The notes under the pieces were generated by a model, which worked only from the letters and a program-made list of their open reading frames with translations, had not been told where the DNA came from and did no database searches. The position numbers were made by a program, and so were the translations under genes. Of a stretch of 64,000 bases of DNA, positions 1 to 8,914 are shown in pieces; the stretch's first letter is position 1, and every line of letters begins with the position of its first letter. The DNA is taken from assembly GCF_021173085.1 (NCBI RefSeq), contig NZ_CP076413.1:2728001-2792000 (forward strand), written 5' to 3'. This stretch comes from Ralstonia wenshanensis. Lineage in GTDB: Bacteria; Pseudomonadota; Gammaproteobacteria; Burkholderiales; Burkholderiaceae.

Positions 1-1
1 C

Positions 2-436
2 CTGGGCGCGGTGTATGCGCTGGCCGCCGGCGTGTGCTGGGCGCTCTACATCCTGACGGGCAAGAACCTCGGCGGCCTGCATGCGGGCCAGGCGACGTCG
101 ATCGGCATGGTGGTCGGTGCGCTGTTTGCGATTCCGTTTGGGGTGGCGCAGGCCGGGTGGGCGCTGTTCTCGCCCTCGCTCATTCTGGCGGGACTGGGCA
201 TCGGGCTGCTGTCGAGCGCGATCCCGTATTCGCTCGAGATGGTGGCGCTCAAGCACCTGCCGGGCAAGACGTTTTCCGTGCTGCTGAGCCTGGAGCCTGC
301 CATCGGCGCGCTGGCCGGGGCGATCGTGCTGCACGAGCAACTGACCGGGCGCCAGTGGGTGGCAATCCTCGCCATCATCGCCGCGTCGGCCGGCTGTGCG
401 CTGACGGTGCGCGCCCCCAAGCCCGCCCAGAGCTAG
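2..436 (+). CDS. EamA/RhtA-type inner-membrane exporter, C-terminal part (5' truncated by window edge)
   Basis: The frame is open from the first bases of the window, so the true start lies upstream. About 144 residues remain. They contain four to five hydrophobic segments ending in a short basic tail, with the EamA pattern of an SLEPAIGALAGAI segment near residue 95 followed by a last helix. This family contains drug/metabolite exporters such as RhtA, which exports threonine and homoserine from the inner membrane; the substrate here cannot be told. The stop codon TAG at 434-436 overlaps the stop of the convergent downstream gene within a single CTAG. Confidence 0.8.
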   Translation: MGAVYALAAGVCWALYILTGKNLGGLHAGQATSIGMVVGALFAIPFGVAQAGWALFSPSLILAGLGIGLLSSAIPYSLEMVALKHLPGKTFSVLLSLEPAIGALAGAIVLHEQLTGRQWVAILAIIAASAGCALTVRAPKPAQS

Positions 437-1515
437 CCGGAAACCCGCGCCACGGCTTGCAATACAGCCATGCGCGTCTGCGCGTAGACCATCCCCTTCC
501 ATTCCGGCACGTCGCAATAAAACGCATCGCGTAGCCCCCTGCGGATGCCAGCCTGCTGCGCGGCGCCCTGCTCCGGATGGCGATGCAGCCAGTGGTCGGC
601 GCGCAGCGCCTGCAGCACCGCCAGCGGCGCGAGCGTGCCGAACTCCAGCGTGACGCAGGTCTTCTCGATGCCGGGCGGCAGTTCATACGCGATGCCCATC
701 AGATCGCCCTTGACGACCGACGAGACCGAACCCGCTGCAGCAATCGGTCGAACATCGGCACCCCAGGTGCGCATGGCACGCTCCAGCTCGGCAGGATCGG
801 GGCTGTTGAAGATCTTCTCGCCGTGGCCGTAGTGGCCGAGCCCGGTATGCAGGTCGATCCACACCAGGCGCGACATGCCGGCCGCGTGCCGCGACACGAT
901 CCCGCGCATCTGCAGCGTGCTCCAGCACGGCGTACTGCCGCCGTAGAACATGCCGTCCGGCACGCGGTATTGGCCGCTCGTTGTGGCGTCTTGCAGGGCT
1001 TTTTCGCCGCGGGTGACCAGGTAGTGCTGCAACGCCGCCTGATCCGCCTGGCTGGGCGGCCACGTGCGCGGCAGCAGCAGCGGATCGACTTCGAGATACG
1101 CCGGGTTGGCGGACGCGGCTTCGGCAAAGTCGACGCTGTTGCGGTTCAGGTCAACGTTGTCTTCATTCACGCGCCGCAAGTGTGCAAACCCGTACGGGTT
1201 GACCGCATGCACCAGCAGCAGCGCTACGTTGGCAGCCGCCAGCCGCGCGAACAGTTCGTCGTCTTGCAGCAGGCCGGTCTGGCAGCCGGAGCCGCAGAAC
1301 CCCTCCACACCATGGACGCCGGAGGTGACGATCAGCAGAGCCTGAGCCTGCGCCGGCGCGAGCAGCGCGGTATCGATGGAAAGCTGCTCCCCAGACAGCC
1401 CCGCCTCATCGGGATGCAGATGACGCTCGATGCGAAGCCCCCGGCTCTGTGCGGCGGCGAGGAACTTGCTGCGCGCTTCATCGTAGGTCTGCGAGAAGAA
1501 GGCTTCGACCGTCAT
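433..1515 (-). CDS. DUF2817 / M14-like zinc carboxypeptidase family protein
   Basis: This is a 360-residue protein. I start it at the ATG at 1513-1515 because the upstream extension is arginine/proline-rich and unconserved in look. The N-terminal half has GVHGVEGFCGSG, which supplies an HxxE zinc-ligand pair, followed by HAVNPYGF and VDLNRNSVDF. These are the marks of the DUF2817 branch of M14 metallocarboxypeptidases. A later WIDLHTGLG segment probably gives the third ligand. No signal peptide is visible, so it is likely cytoplasmic. The substrate is unknown. The gene runs toward the EamA gene and shares its stop tetranucleotide; a terminator separates it from nrdB upstream. Confidence 0.8.
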   Translation of the reverse strand: MTVEAFFSQTYDEARSKFLAAAQSRGLRIERHLHPDEAGLSGEQLSIDTALLAPAQAQALLIVTSGVHGVEGFCGSGCQTGLLQDDELFARLAAANVALLLVHAVNPYGFAHLRRVNEDNVDLNRNSVDFAEAASANPAYLEVDPLLLPRTWPPSQADQAALQHYLVTRGEKALQDATTSGQYRVPDGMFYGGSTPCWSTLQMRGIVSRHAAGMSRLVWIDLHTGLGHYGHGEKIFNSPDPAELERAMRTWGADVRPIAAAGSVSSVVKGDLMGIAYELPPGIEKTCVTLEFGTLAPLAVLQALRADHWLHRHPEQGAAQQAGIRRGLRDAFYCDVPEWKGMVYAQTRMAVLQAVARVSG

Positions 1516-1609
1516 AGCGGGAATCCGGGGGCAGTGGTAGCCGCAGCGTGCCATGTCTGACAGGCGCGGCGCAATCGCACAAACGTGAATGGGCGGCCCC
1601 AAAACGCAA

Positions 1610-1636
1610 ACAGGCGACGCATGGTGCGTCGCCTGT
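1610..1636 (-). terminator. Rho-independent terminator after nrdB
   Basis: A perfect 12-bp stem (1610-1621 with 1625-1636) and a 3-nt loop. On the minus strand it is followed by TTTGCGTTTT, a broken U-run. It lies between the nrdB stop and the DUF2817 start, so it would end the nrdAB transcript. Confidence 0.7.
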
Positions 1637-1670
1637 CTACGTTGATGCCGGGTCGAGCGCGTGGCTCAGA

Positions 1671-2879
1671 TCACTCCCAGGACAGCGCACCGCCGGTCTG
1701 GTACTCGATCACGCGCGTCTCGAAGAAGTTGCGCTCCTTCTTCAGGTCGATCATCTCGCTCATCCACGGGAACGGGTTTTCTTCGTTCGGGAACAGCGCG
1801 TCCAGGCCGATCTGCTGGCAGCGACGGTTGCAGATGAAGCGCAGGTAACCCTTGAACATCGGTGCGTTCAGGCCCAGCACGCCGCGCGGCATGGTGTCTT
1901 CGGCGTAGCGGTATTCCAGGTCGACGGCCTTTTTGAACAGCTCCGTGATCTCGGCCTTGAACTCGGCCGTCCACAGGTGCGGGTTCTCCAGCTTGATCTG
2001 GTTGATCAGGTCGATCCCGAAATTGCAGTGCAGCGACTCGTCGCGCAGGATGTACTGGTACTGCTCGGCAGCGCCGGTCATCTTGTTCTGACGGCCCATC
2101 GCCAGGATCTGCGTGAAGCCAACGTAGAAGAACAGGCCTTCCATGATGCAGGCGAAGACGATGAGCGACTTCAGCAGCTTCTGGTCGTTCTCGGGCGTGC
2201 CGGTCTTGAATGACGGATCGGTCAACGTGTCGATGAACGGGATCAGGAACTCGTCCTTGTCGCGGATCGACTGCACTTCGTGGTACGCGTTGAAGATCTC
2301 GGCCTCGTTCAGGCCCAGCGACTCAACGATGTACTGATACGCGTGCGTGTGGATCGCCTCTTCAAACGCCTGGCGCAGCAGGTACTGGCGGCATTCCGGC
2401 GCGGTGATCTGGCGGTACGTGCCCAGCACGATGTTGTTGGCGGCCAGCGAATCGGCCGTCACGAAGAAGCCCAGGTTGCGCTTGATGATGCGGCGCTCGT
2501 CTTCGGTCAGACCGTTCGGGTCTTTCCACAGGGCGATGTCGCGCGACATGTTGATTTCCTGCGGCATCCAGTGGTTCGCGCAGCCGGCGAGGTACTTTTC
2601 CCAGGCCCACTTGTACTTGAACGGCACCAGCTGGTTGACATCGGTGGCGCCGTTGATGACGCGCTTGTCAGCGGCGTTCACGCGGCGGTTGCTCTGTGCG
2701 GCAGCGGCGTTCGGGTTGTTGCCGAGGATGCCCGTGCCGGCGGCCTGCGTGGCCGACGGGGGCAGCACGCCGCCCTGGTCAGCGGTGGCCGTTTGCAGTT
2801 GCGGCTGCGGTTGATACACCGGCTGCGGTGCAGCCGAAGGTTGTGCGGCAGGTTTGACGTCGTCGTCCCAGCTCAGCAT
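1671..2879 (-). CDS. nrdB: Ribonucleoside-diphosphate reductase subunit beta (class Ia)
   Basis: NrdB carries the diiron-tyrosyl radical used by NrdA to reduce ribonucleoside diphosphates. The 402-residue protein keeps the core pattern: E174 and H177 with the radical tyrosine at Y181 (EAIHTHAY), the [10 protein letters not shown] helix, the RDESLHCNF ligand helix, and a C-terminal YQTGG...SWE tail of the kind that docks on NrdA. The first 65 or so residues are a Gln/Pro/Ala-rich extension that is absent from the 376-residue E. coli protein. The ATG at 2877-2879 follows an AGGAG ribosome site. It lies 116 bp downstream of nrdA in the same direction and is presumably co-transcribed. Confidence 0.97.
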   Translation of the reverse strand: MLSWDDDVKPAAQPSAAPQPVYQPQPQLQTATADQGGVLPPSATQAAGTGILGNNPNAAAAQSNRRVNAADKRVINGATDVNQLVPFKYKWAWEKYLAGCANHWMPQEINMSRDIALWKDPNGLTEDERRIIKRNLGFFVTADSLAANNIVLGTYRQITAPECRQYLLRQAFEEAIHTHAYQYIVESLGLNEAEIFNAYHEVQSIRDKDEFLIPFIDTLTDPSFKTGTPENDQKLLKSLIVFACIMEGLFFYVGFTQILAMGRQNKMTGAAEQYQYILRDESLHCNFGIDLINQIKLENPHLWTAEFKAEITELFKKAVDLEYRYAEDTMPRGVLGLNAPMFKGYLRFICNRRCQQIGLDALFPNEENPFPWMSEMIDLKKERNFFETRVIEYQTGGALSWE

Positions 2880-2995
2880 ATGTGCTTCTCCTAATTCTTT
2901 GCTCGTCGCTCCCGCTCTTTTGGAGCGCGAGTCCAGTGTCGTTCAGGTCACGGCGCCCCCGCTTGCGCGGGAGCAACCTCAGACACTGTTTTGAC

Positions 2996-5968
2996 TTATT
3001 GGCAGGCTTCGCATTCCTCGAAACCGGGATCGCCCGGGCGCATCGTGCACACGGCGCCTTCGGCTTCCGGCATCGCCTGGGCGGTGGCAGCGGCGGCATC
3101 CAGCGCGCTGGTCGGTGCGGCCGACGTCACGCCCGATGCACCTGCAGCCGACACACCACCTGTATCGCTACCCGAGGACACCGCATTCAGCGTGCCGCGC
3201 GACACGGTCGATTTCTCGACGTGCGTGGCGCCGATCGTGCGCAGGTAGTACGTGGTCTTCAGGCCACGCAACCAGGCCAGCTTGTACGTGTCGTCCAGCT
3301 TCTTGCCCGACGCGCCGGCCATGTAGATGTTCAGCGACTGCGCCTGGTCGATCCACTTCTGGCGGCGCGAGGCAGCTTCCACCAGCCACGTCGGCTCCAC
3401 CTCGAAGGCCGTTGCGTACAGGTCGCGCAGGTCTTGCGGGATGCGGTCGATGCGGGCCAGCGAGCCATCGAAGTACTTCAGGTCGGCGACCATCACTTCG
3501 TCCCAAAGGCCGCGTGCCTTCAGGTCGCGCACCAGGTAGTCGTTGACCACCGTGAATTCGCCCGACAGGTTCGACTTGACGTACAGGTTCTGGTACGTCG
3601 GCTCAATGCAAGCGGACACGCCGATGATGTTGGAGATCGTTGCCGTCGGGGCGATCGCCACGCAGTTCGAGTTGCGCATGCCGAACTGTTTGATACGGCC
3701 ACGCAGGCTGTCCCAGTCCATCGTCGACGACATATCCGTTTCCAGATAGCCGCCGCGCTCTTCGGCCAGCAGCTTGAGCGAGTCTTGCGGCAGGATGCCG
3801 CGATCCCACAGCGAGCCCTTGTAGCTGCTGTAGCGGCCACGCTCTTCAGCCAGCTCGGTCGACGCCCAGTAGGCGTAGTAGCACACGGCTTCCATCGAGG
3901 TATCGGCAAACTGCACCGCTGCATCGCTGGCGTACGGCACACGCAGCACGTGCAGCGCGTCCTGGAAGCCCATGATGCCCATGCCGACCGGACGGTGGCG
4001 CAGGTTCGAATCACGTGCCTTCTTGACCGCGTAGTAGTTGATGTCGATCACGTTGTCGAGCATGCGCATGGCCGTGCGCACGGTCTTCTTCAGTTTTTCG
4101 TGATCGAGCACCACGCTGCCGTCCGCCTGCTTGATCAGGTGAGCGACCAGGTTGACCGAACCCAGGTTGCACACGGCGATTTCGCTGTCGTTGGTGTTCA
4201 GCGTGATTTCCGTACACAGGTTGGAGCTGTGCACCACGCCCACGTGCTGCTGCGGGCTGCGGATGTTGCACGGATCCTTGAACGTGATCCACGGGTGGCC
4301 GGTTTCGAACAGCATGCCCAGCATCTTGCGCCACAGCTGCAGCGCCGGCATCTTCTTGAAGAGCTTGATCTCGCCACGCGCGACCTTGTCTTCGTAGGCC
4401 AGGTAGGCCTGCTCGAATGCCTTGCCGACCTTGTCATGCAGGTCCGGGCAGGTGGACGGCGAGAACAGCGTCCACTCGCCGCCTTCCATCACGCGCTTCA
4501 TGAACAGGTCCGGGATCCAGTTGGCCGTGTTCATGTCGTGCGTGCGGCGGCGGTCGTCACCGGTGTTCTTGCGCAGTTCCAGGAATTCTTCGATGTCCAG
4601 GTGCCACGTTTCCAGATACGCGCAGACGGCGCCCTTGCGCTTGCCGCCCTGGTTCACGGCCACGGCCGTGTCGTTGACCACCTTCAGGAACGGCACCACG
4701 CCTTGCGACTTGCCGTTCGTGCCCTTGATGTGCGAACCGAGTGCGCGCACGTTAGTCCAGTCGTTGCCCAGGCCGCCGGCAAACTTGGAGAGCAGCGCGT
4801 TTTCCTTCAGCGCCTCGTAAATGCCGTCCAGGTCATCCGACACGGTGGTCAGGTAGCACGACGAGAGCTGCGAGCGGCGCGTGCCCGAGTTGAACAGCGT
4901 CGGCGTGCTCGACATGAAGTCGAACGACGACAGCAACTGGTAGAACTCGATGGCGCGGGCTTCGCGGTCGATTTCGTTCAGCGCCAGGCCCATCGCCACG
5001 CGCATGAAGAACGCCTGCGGCATCTCGATGCGGGTTTCATTGATGTGCAGGAAGTAGCGGTCGTACAGCGTCTGCAGGCCGAGGTAGTTGAACTGGAAGT
5101 CGCGCGAGGCGTCCAGGGCCGCACCCAGGCGGGCCAGGTCGAACTGCGCCAGCTTGTCGTCGAGCAGCTCGGCGTTGATGCCGCGCTTGATGAACTGCGG
5201 GAAGTAGTCGACGTAGCGCGTGCTCATTTCCGCTTGCGTGACTTCTTCGCCGAGGATTTCGCGGCGGATCGTGTGCATCAGGATGCGCGCCGTGACCTGG
5301 CTGTACGCCGGGTCCTTTTCGATCAGGGTACGCGAGGCCAGGATGGCCGAGTCGTACACCTGCGTCATCGGCACGCCTTCATACAGGTTCTTGACCGTTT
5401 CCTTGAGGATCGGCTCCGGGTCCACCGCTTCGCCCAGACCTTCGCAGGCCGAGACGATCACGTTGCGCAGCGCCGCCATGTCCAGCGGGCGGGTGATGCC
5501 GCCGTCGGTCACGTTCAGGCCGATGAAGGCCGGTTGCTGCTGGATTTCACCGGCTTGGGCGCGCTCCTGGGCGCGGCGCTCGCGGTACAGCACGTAGGCG
5601 CGGGCCACGTCGTGCTCGCCCGAGCGCATCAGGGCCAGTTCCACCTGGTCCTGCACGTCTTCGATATGGAACGTGCCGCCGTTCGGGCGGCTGCGCAGCA
5701 GCGCACGCACGACGTTCTGCGTTTGTTGCTCGACCAGCTCGCGCACACGCGCGGAAGCAGCGCCCTGCCCGCCATTCACGGCGAGGAAGGCCTTGGTCAT
5801 GGCCACGGCGATCTTCGAAGGCTCGAAGCTCACCACGGCGCCGTTGCGGCGGATGATCTTGTAGTCCGCGTAGCCAGTGCTGGGGGCAGCGGCCGTGCCG
5901 CCAGCGCTTTGCGCAAATTGGGAGGGGTTGGCGATGCCGGAGTGGATTTCTGGTTGGGCCGTCTGCAT
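2996..5968 (-). CDS. nrdA: Ribonucleoside-diphosphate reductase subunit alpha (class Ia)
   Basis: This is the catalytic subunit that makes dNDPs. At 990 residues it is much longer than E. coli NrdA (761). Residues about 35-125 form an ATP-cone (KIIRRNGAVVSFEPSKI), the allosteric activity site. The active-site set is visible: SQLSSCYL, SSNLCTEI (Asn, Cys and Glu) and AVCNLGSVNL. The protein ends in CEAC, the shuttle cysteine pair reduced by thioredoxin or glutaredoxin. The ATG at 5966-5968 has an AGGAG site 8 nt upstream. Two NrdR-type boxes lie about 180-230 bp upstream. The start is secure because of the ribosome site, although the first 30 residues are low in complexity. Confidence 0.97.
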   Translation of the reverse strand: MQTAQPEIHSGIANPSQFAQSAGGTAAAPSTGYADYKIIRRNGAVVSFEPSKIAVAMTKAFLAVNGGQGAASARVRELVEQQTQNVVRALLRSRPNGGTFHIEDVQDQVELALMRSGEHDVARAYVLYRERRAQERAQAGEIQQQPAFIGLNVTDGGITRPLDMAALRNVIVSACEGLGEAVDPEPILKETVKNLYEGVPMTQVYDSAILASRTLIEKDPAYSQVTARILMHTIRREILGEEVTQAEMSTRYVDYFPQFIKRGINAELLDDKLAQFDLARLGAALDASRDFQFNYLGLQTLYDRYFLHINETRIEMPQAFFMRVAMGLALNEIDREARAIEFYQLLSSFDFMSSTPTLFNSGTRRSQLSSCYLTTVSDDLDGIYEALKENALLSKFAGGLGNDWTNVRALGSHIKGTNGKSQGVVPFLKVVNDTAVAVNQGGKRKGAVCAYLETWHLDIEEFLELRKNTGDDRRRTHDMNTANWIPDLFMKRVMEGGEWTLFSPSTCPDLHDKVGKAFEQAYLAYEDKVARGEIKLFKKMPALQLWRKMLGMLFETGHPWITFKDPCNIRSPQQHVGVVHSSNLCTEITLNTNDSEIAVCNLGSVNLVAHLIKQADGSVVLDHEKLKKTVRTAMRMLDNVIDINYYAVKKARDSNLRHRPVGMGIMGFQDALHVLRVPYASDAAVQFADTSMEAVCYYAYWASTELAEERGRYSSYKGSLWDRGILPQDSLKLLAEERGGYLETDMSSTMDWDSLRGRIKQFGMRNSNCVAIAPTATISNIIGVSACIEPTYQNLYVKSNLSGEFTVVNDYLVRDLKARGLWDEVMVADLKYFDGSLARIDRIPQDLRDLYATAFEVEPTWLVEAASRRQKWIDQAQSLNIYMAGASGKKLDDTYKLAWLRGLKTTYYLRTIGATHVEKSTVSRGTLNAVSSGSDTGGVSAAGASGVTSAAPTSALDAAAATAQAMPEAEGAVCTMRPGDPGFEECEACQ

Positions 5969-6148
5969 GTGGACTCCTGTTGAACCTTTTATTGGCGCGC
6001 CGGGGGTGAAGCACCCTGGGCGAATCCTTGCGCTACGCGGAGAAATGAGACGGAAAAGACCCCTGCCTTTCCTCAGTCCCCAAGCGCCGGCTCGACCTGC
6101 CGTACGCCCGCCCCCGCGTGGCGCTGAAATAAGAATCCCGGAAAGCGA

Positions 6149-6195
6149 CCACTACATCTAGTGTCCAACTCCGGGATTGACGCTAAGTATAGTGG
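6149..6195 (-). promoter_or_regulatory. Tandem NrdR boxes and promoter of nrdAB
   Basis: Read on the minus strand, two 16-bp sites resemble the NrdR box (ACACWATATATWGTGT): ACACTAGATGTAGTGG at 6149-6164 and CCACTATACTTAGCGT at 6180-6195. Their starts are 31 bp apart, about three helical turns, which is the usual arrangement of paired NrdR boxes. The outer box contains TATACT (6186-6191), a good -10 hexamer, so bound NrdR would cover the promoter. An 8-bp inverted repeat (6134-6141 with 6171-6178) flanks the inner box. nrdR itself is not in this window. Confidence 0.75.
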
Positions 6196-6613
6196 CCCAA
6201 TCGAATTTGCCTAGACTTGACAGGTGGGGGCAGAGGGCTATTTTTCACCCGCCAATGCGGTGCCGCAAACCCGCTACGCCAGTCTGCACAAAGGGTCGGC
6301 GGGGCTGGCGTGCGGCGTCGCAATGACCGACTCTTCAGAATAATTCTTTCTATCGACGTCGCAAGCTCAATAGACGTCACCTCATCTTCGGTAGGGGTAT
6401 GTGTGCTGCGCACTGCACCGGTGCACGCGTGCCGCGCGCCGGGGCAATCCCCGGCATTCACCCGCTCAAGAAATCCGAATAGCCACATCAGCATTCTTGC
6501 CGAGGCTGTCACTTGAGCGACAGGCCCCCACCCTACGCTTCGGTCGCATTGCAGGGAGCGCAATCACAGCGGCGGGACACCGAGCGCCGCGCACAACGAC
6601 CGAGGAAATCGAC
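6196..6613. other. Gene-free divergent interval between nrdA and the phosphodiesterase lipoprotein gene
   Basis: No convincing reading frame is present. The only promoter-like element on the plus strand is TTGACA (6217-6222) followed after 16 bp by TATTTT (6239-6244). It could drive the rightward lipoprotein and phospholipase genes from a leader of roughly 360 nt. The rest, including the region of 6340-6420, shows nothing I can name. Confidence 0.4.
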
Positions 6614-8644
6614 ATGGCTTGGAATCCACCTGCCCGCCGCCTGCTGACGGCAGCGCTGGGCACGACCGTGGCCGCGACGCTGGCGACCACGTTGACCGCA
6701 TGCGGCGGTAGCGACAGCAGCCCCATCGCCAACCAGGGCAACACAGACGCGCCCTCTACCAGCGCCAGCAAAAAGGTGCTGGTGGTCGGCGTGGACGGCG
6801 CCACTTATGCGCAGGTACAGAGCGCGCTCTTGCAGCACAGCCTGCCGAACCTGGGCGCGCTGGCGGTGATGCCGGCTTCGACCGGCGGCACGCTGGGCAC
6901 CACCACCGCCCAGCCGCCGCTGGACACGCCAAGCTGGGCCACCGTGCTGACCGGCGCCTGGCAAAACCGCCATGGCGTGACGGACGACACCGTCACCACC
7001 CTGGCCGCCCCAAGCGTGTTCAGCTACGCGCGCAGCGCCGCCAAGGCAGCCGGCGCCACGCAACGGCTCGGCGCCGCAGTTAGTTCGGCAGCGCTGCCTG
7101 CGCTTCTCAAGGCGGATCAGCAAGCCGGCAACCTCGACACGCTCGTGGACTGCGCCCAGGTGGACACCTGCGTGACGCAGAACAGCGTGAAGCTCGTGCA
7201 GTCCGGCTACGACGTCGTCTTCGCGCAATACACCGCACCGGCCGCCGCCGCGCTGGCATCGGGCCTGCAGAGCGACGCGTACACCGCTGCGCTGGCCAAC
7301 GTCGACCAGGCGCTGGGCACGCTGCAAGCCGCCATCGCCCAGCGCCGCACCGCCAACCCGAACGAAGACTGGCTCGTCGTCGTGACCACCAGCCACGGGC
7401 TGGACGCCACGGGTGCCACCACGTCGGCGCCGACGCTTGAAAACCGCACCGCCTTCATCGCGCTGAACAAGAGCGTCAATCCGGTGCTCGGTAAGAACGG
7501 CATGGCCGCGCCCACGTCGGAAGCCGCGCTCGCTGCCCTGCCGAGCGAGGCCGACATCGTGCCGACCGTGCTGGCGCAATTGAACGCCGCCGTACCGGCC
7601 ACCGCTCACAAGTTGGACGGTGCAGCACTCACGGCCAGTGCCGTCGGCGTGCGCAATGTCCAGAGCACCGTGGGCGCGTACAGCGCCTCGCTGTTGCTGA
7701 ACTGGCAGAACCCGACCGCTGCCAGCGGCCCCATCACCGTGCTGCGTGATGGCAAGCCGGTCGCCACACTGCCCGCCACGGCCACGCAGTACACCGACAG
7801 CAACATCGCTGCCGCAAGCGGCATCTACCGCATCAACTACACGCTGGTGCGCAACAACGTGCCGGTCTCGATGCTCGCGCAGATCAGCTACGTGGCGCCA
7901 ACGCCGCTGGCGACCTCGCTCACCAACGGCCTGGCTGCGTACTACAGCTTCGATCCGCTGCCGCCAACCGACCGTAAAGCCAGCTCGACGATCGGCCCCT
8001 GGGTGGCCGGCACCGACGGCGGCTCTGCTGCCGCCGACCCCTTTGGCGGCACGGCGCTCTCGGTCGATTCGCGCATCGACGCCTACAAGCTCACGCAGAA
8101 CGGCGCTGACATCGCGCTAAGCCCGCAATTCACCATCGGCTTCTGGTTCAAGTCGGACTGCACGCAGGGCAACGGCACCGGCGAACCGATCCTCGCCAAC
8201 AAGGACTACACCTCCGGCTCCAATGCCGGCATCGCCATCGGACTGTGGGGCGGCTGCGAAGTGCGCTTCAACCTGGGCAGCGGCGGCAAGCGCGACGACA
8301 TCCAGGGCATGAAGTTCAGCGCCAACCAGTGGGCCTATCTCGCCCTGTCGGTGGACGCGCAGGCCAAGCGCTTCAGCGCTTACATCCTGGACCCGGTGCT
8401 CGGCGTGCAGAAGGTGGAAGACAAGGCCATCGCCAACACCGACGTCACGAAGCTGGGTGGCCTGGCCACCAAGGTCTGGGGCATGAACGACGACGCCACG
8501 CACAACTACGTGCCCAACAACCCGGGCTCGCTCAAGGGCGTGATGGCCTACGACGACCTCGCCATGTGGACGCGCCGCCTGACGCTGGACGAACTCAAGA
8601 CGATCAACGGCTCGCACCAGCCGCTGTCGACGCTGCACCCCTGA
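6614..8644 (+). CDS. Exported lipoprotein: alkaline-phosphatase-superfamily phosphodiesterase-like domain plus C-terminal LamG-like domain
   Basis: 676 residues. The ATG at 6614 follows GAGGAA. The N-terminus is a lipoprotein signal with lipobox LTAC and Cys30. Residues about 53-390 resemble type I phosphodiesterase/nucleotide pyrophosphatase enzymes: VLVVGVDGA near 60 (metal Asp), TPSWATVLTGAWQNRHGV with a threonine or serine that could be the nucleophile, and VVTTSHGLDATG for a late metal site. A Fn3-like linker follows. Residues about 490-670 (AYYSFDPLPPTD, FTIGFWFKSDC, YDDLAMWTRRL) look like a LamG/concanavalin-type carbohydrate-binding fold. It is probably anchored to the outer membrane. 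The substrate is unknown, and some metal-site residues cannot be verified by eye. It precedes a second lipoprotein and a phospholipase C. Confidence 0.75.
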   Translation: MAWNPPARRLLTAALGTTVAATLATTLTACGGSDSSPIANQGNTDAPSTSASKKVLVVGVDGATYAQVQSALLQHSLPNLGALAVMPASTGGTLGTTTAQPPLDTPSWATVLTGAWQNRHGVTDDTVTTLAAPSVFSYARSAAKAAGATQRLGAAVSSAALPALLKADQQAGNLDTLVDCAQVDTCVTQNSVKLVQSGYDVVFAQYTAPAAAALASGLQSDAYTAALANVDQALGTLQAAIAQRRTANPNEDWLVVVTTSHGLDATGATTSAPTLENRTAFIALNKSVNPVLGKNGMAAPTSEAALAALPSEADIVPTVLAQLNAAVPATAHKLDGAALTASAVGVRNVQSTVGAYSASLLLNWQNPTAASGPITVLRDGKPVATLPATATQYTDSNIAAASGIYRINYTLVRNNVPVSMLAQISYVAPTPLATSLTNGLAAYYSFDPLPPTDRKASSTIGPWVAGTDGGSAAADPFGGTALSVDSRIDAYKLTQNGADIALSPQFTIGFWFKSDCTQGNGTGEPILANKDYTSGSNAGIAIGLWGGCEVRFNLGSGGKRDDIQGMKFSANQWAYLALSVDAQAKRFSAYILDPVLGVQKVEDKAIANTDVTKLGGLATKVWGMNDDATHNYVPNNPGSLKGVMAYDDLAMWTRRLTLDELKTINGSHQPLSTLHP

Positions 8645-8677
8645 TCCCCTCCCCCCCCAAACCGAACGAGACCGCTC

Positions 8678-8878
8678 ATGAAGCCTTTCATCCACCCTCT
8701 CGCGCGGCCGCACCGGCTGGCCGCCGTGCTGCTGTGCGCCGCCACCTTGTCGCTGTCGGCCTGCGGCGGCGATTCGAATGACGGCACGCCCGGCACCGGT
8801 ACCGGCCCCGGCGCCGCTCAGCCCGATCAACCCGGCCAGCCGCCGGCCAACAAGCCGACCCTGCACTGCGCTCCGTAA
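8678..8878 (+). CDS. Small lipoprotein of unknown function
   Basis: A 66-residue protein with a basic N-terminus, a hydrophobic stretch and a lipobox LSAC followed by GGDSN, then a Gly/Pro/Gln-rich tail ending in LHCAP. After processing only about 37 residues would remain, with one further cysteine near the C-terminus. It lies 33 bp after the phosphodiesterase-like lipoprotein and 36 bp before the phospholipase C, all on the same strand, so it is probably co-transcribed and might serve one of them. A run of eight C residues (8651-8658) lies just upstream of its ATG. The function is not recognisable. Confidence 0.7.
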   Translation: MKPFIHPLARPHRLAAVLLCAATLSLSACGGDSNDGTPGTGTGPGAAQPDQPGQPPANKPTLHCAP

Positions 8879-8914
8879 CGCGCGGCTTCCCATCGACTTG
8901 CGTTTGAGACCGAC

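Noticed and set aside
2882..5983. A 1033-codon open frame on the plus strand opposite nrdA
   Set aside because: It mirrors nrdA exactly, is rich in His/Arg/Val/Gln as expected from the antisense of high-GC codons, and has no recognisable domain.
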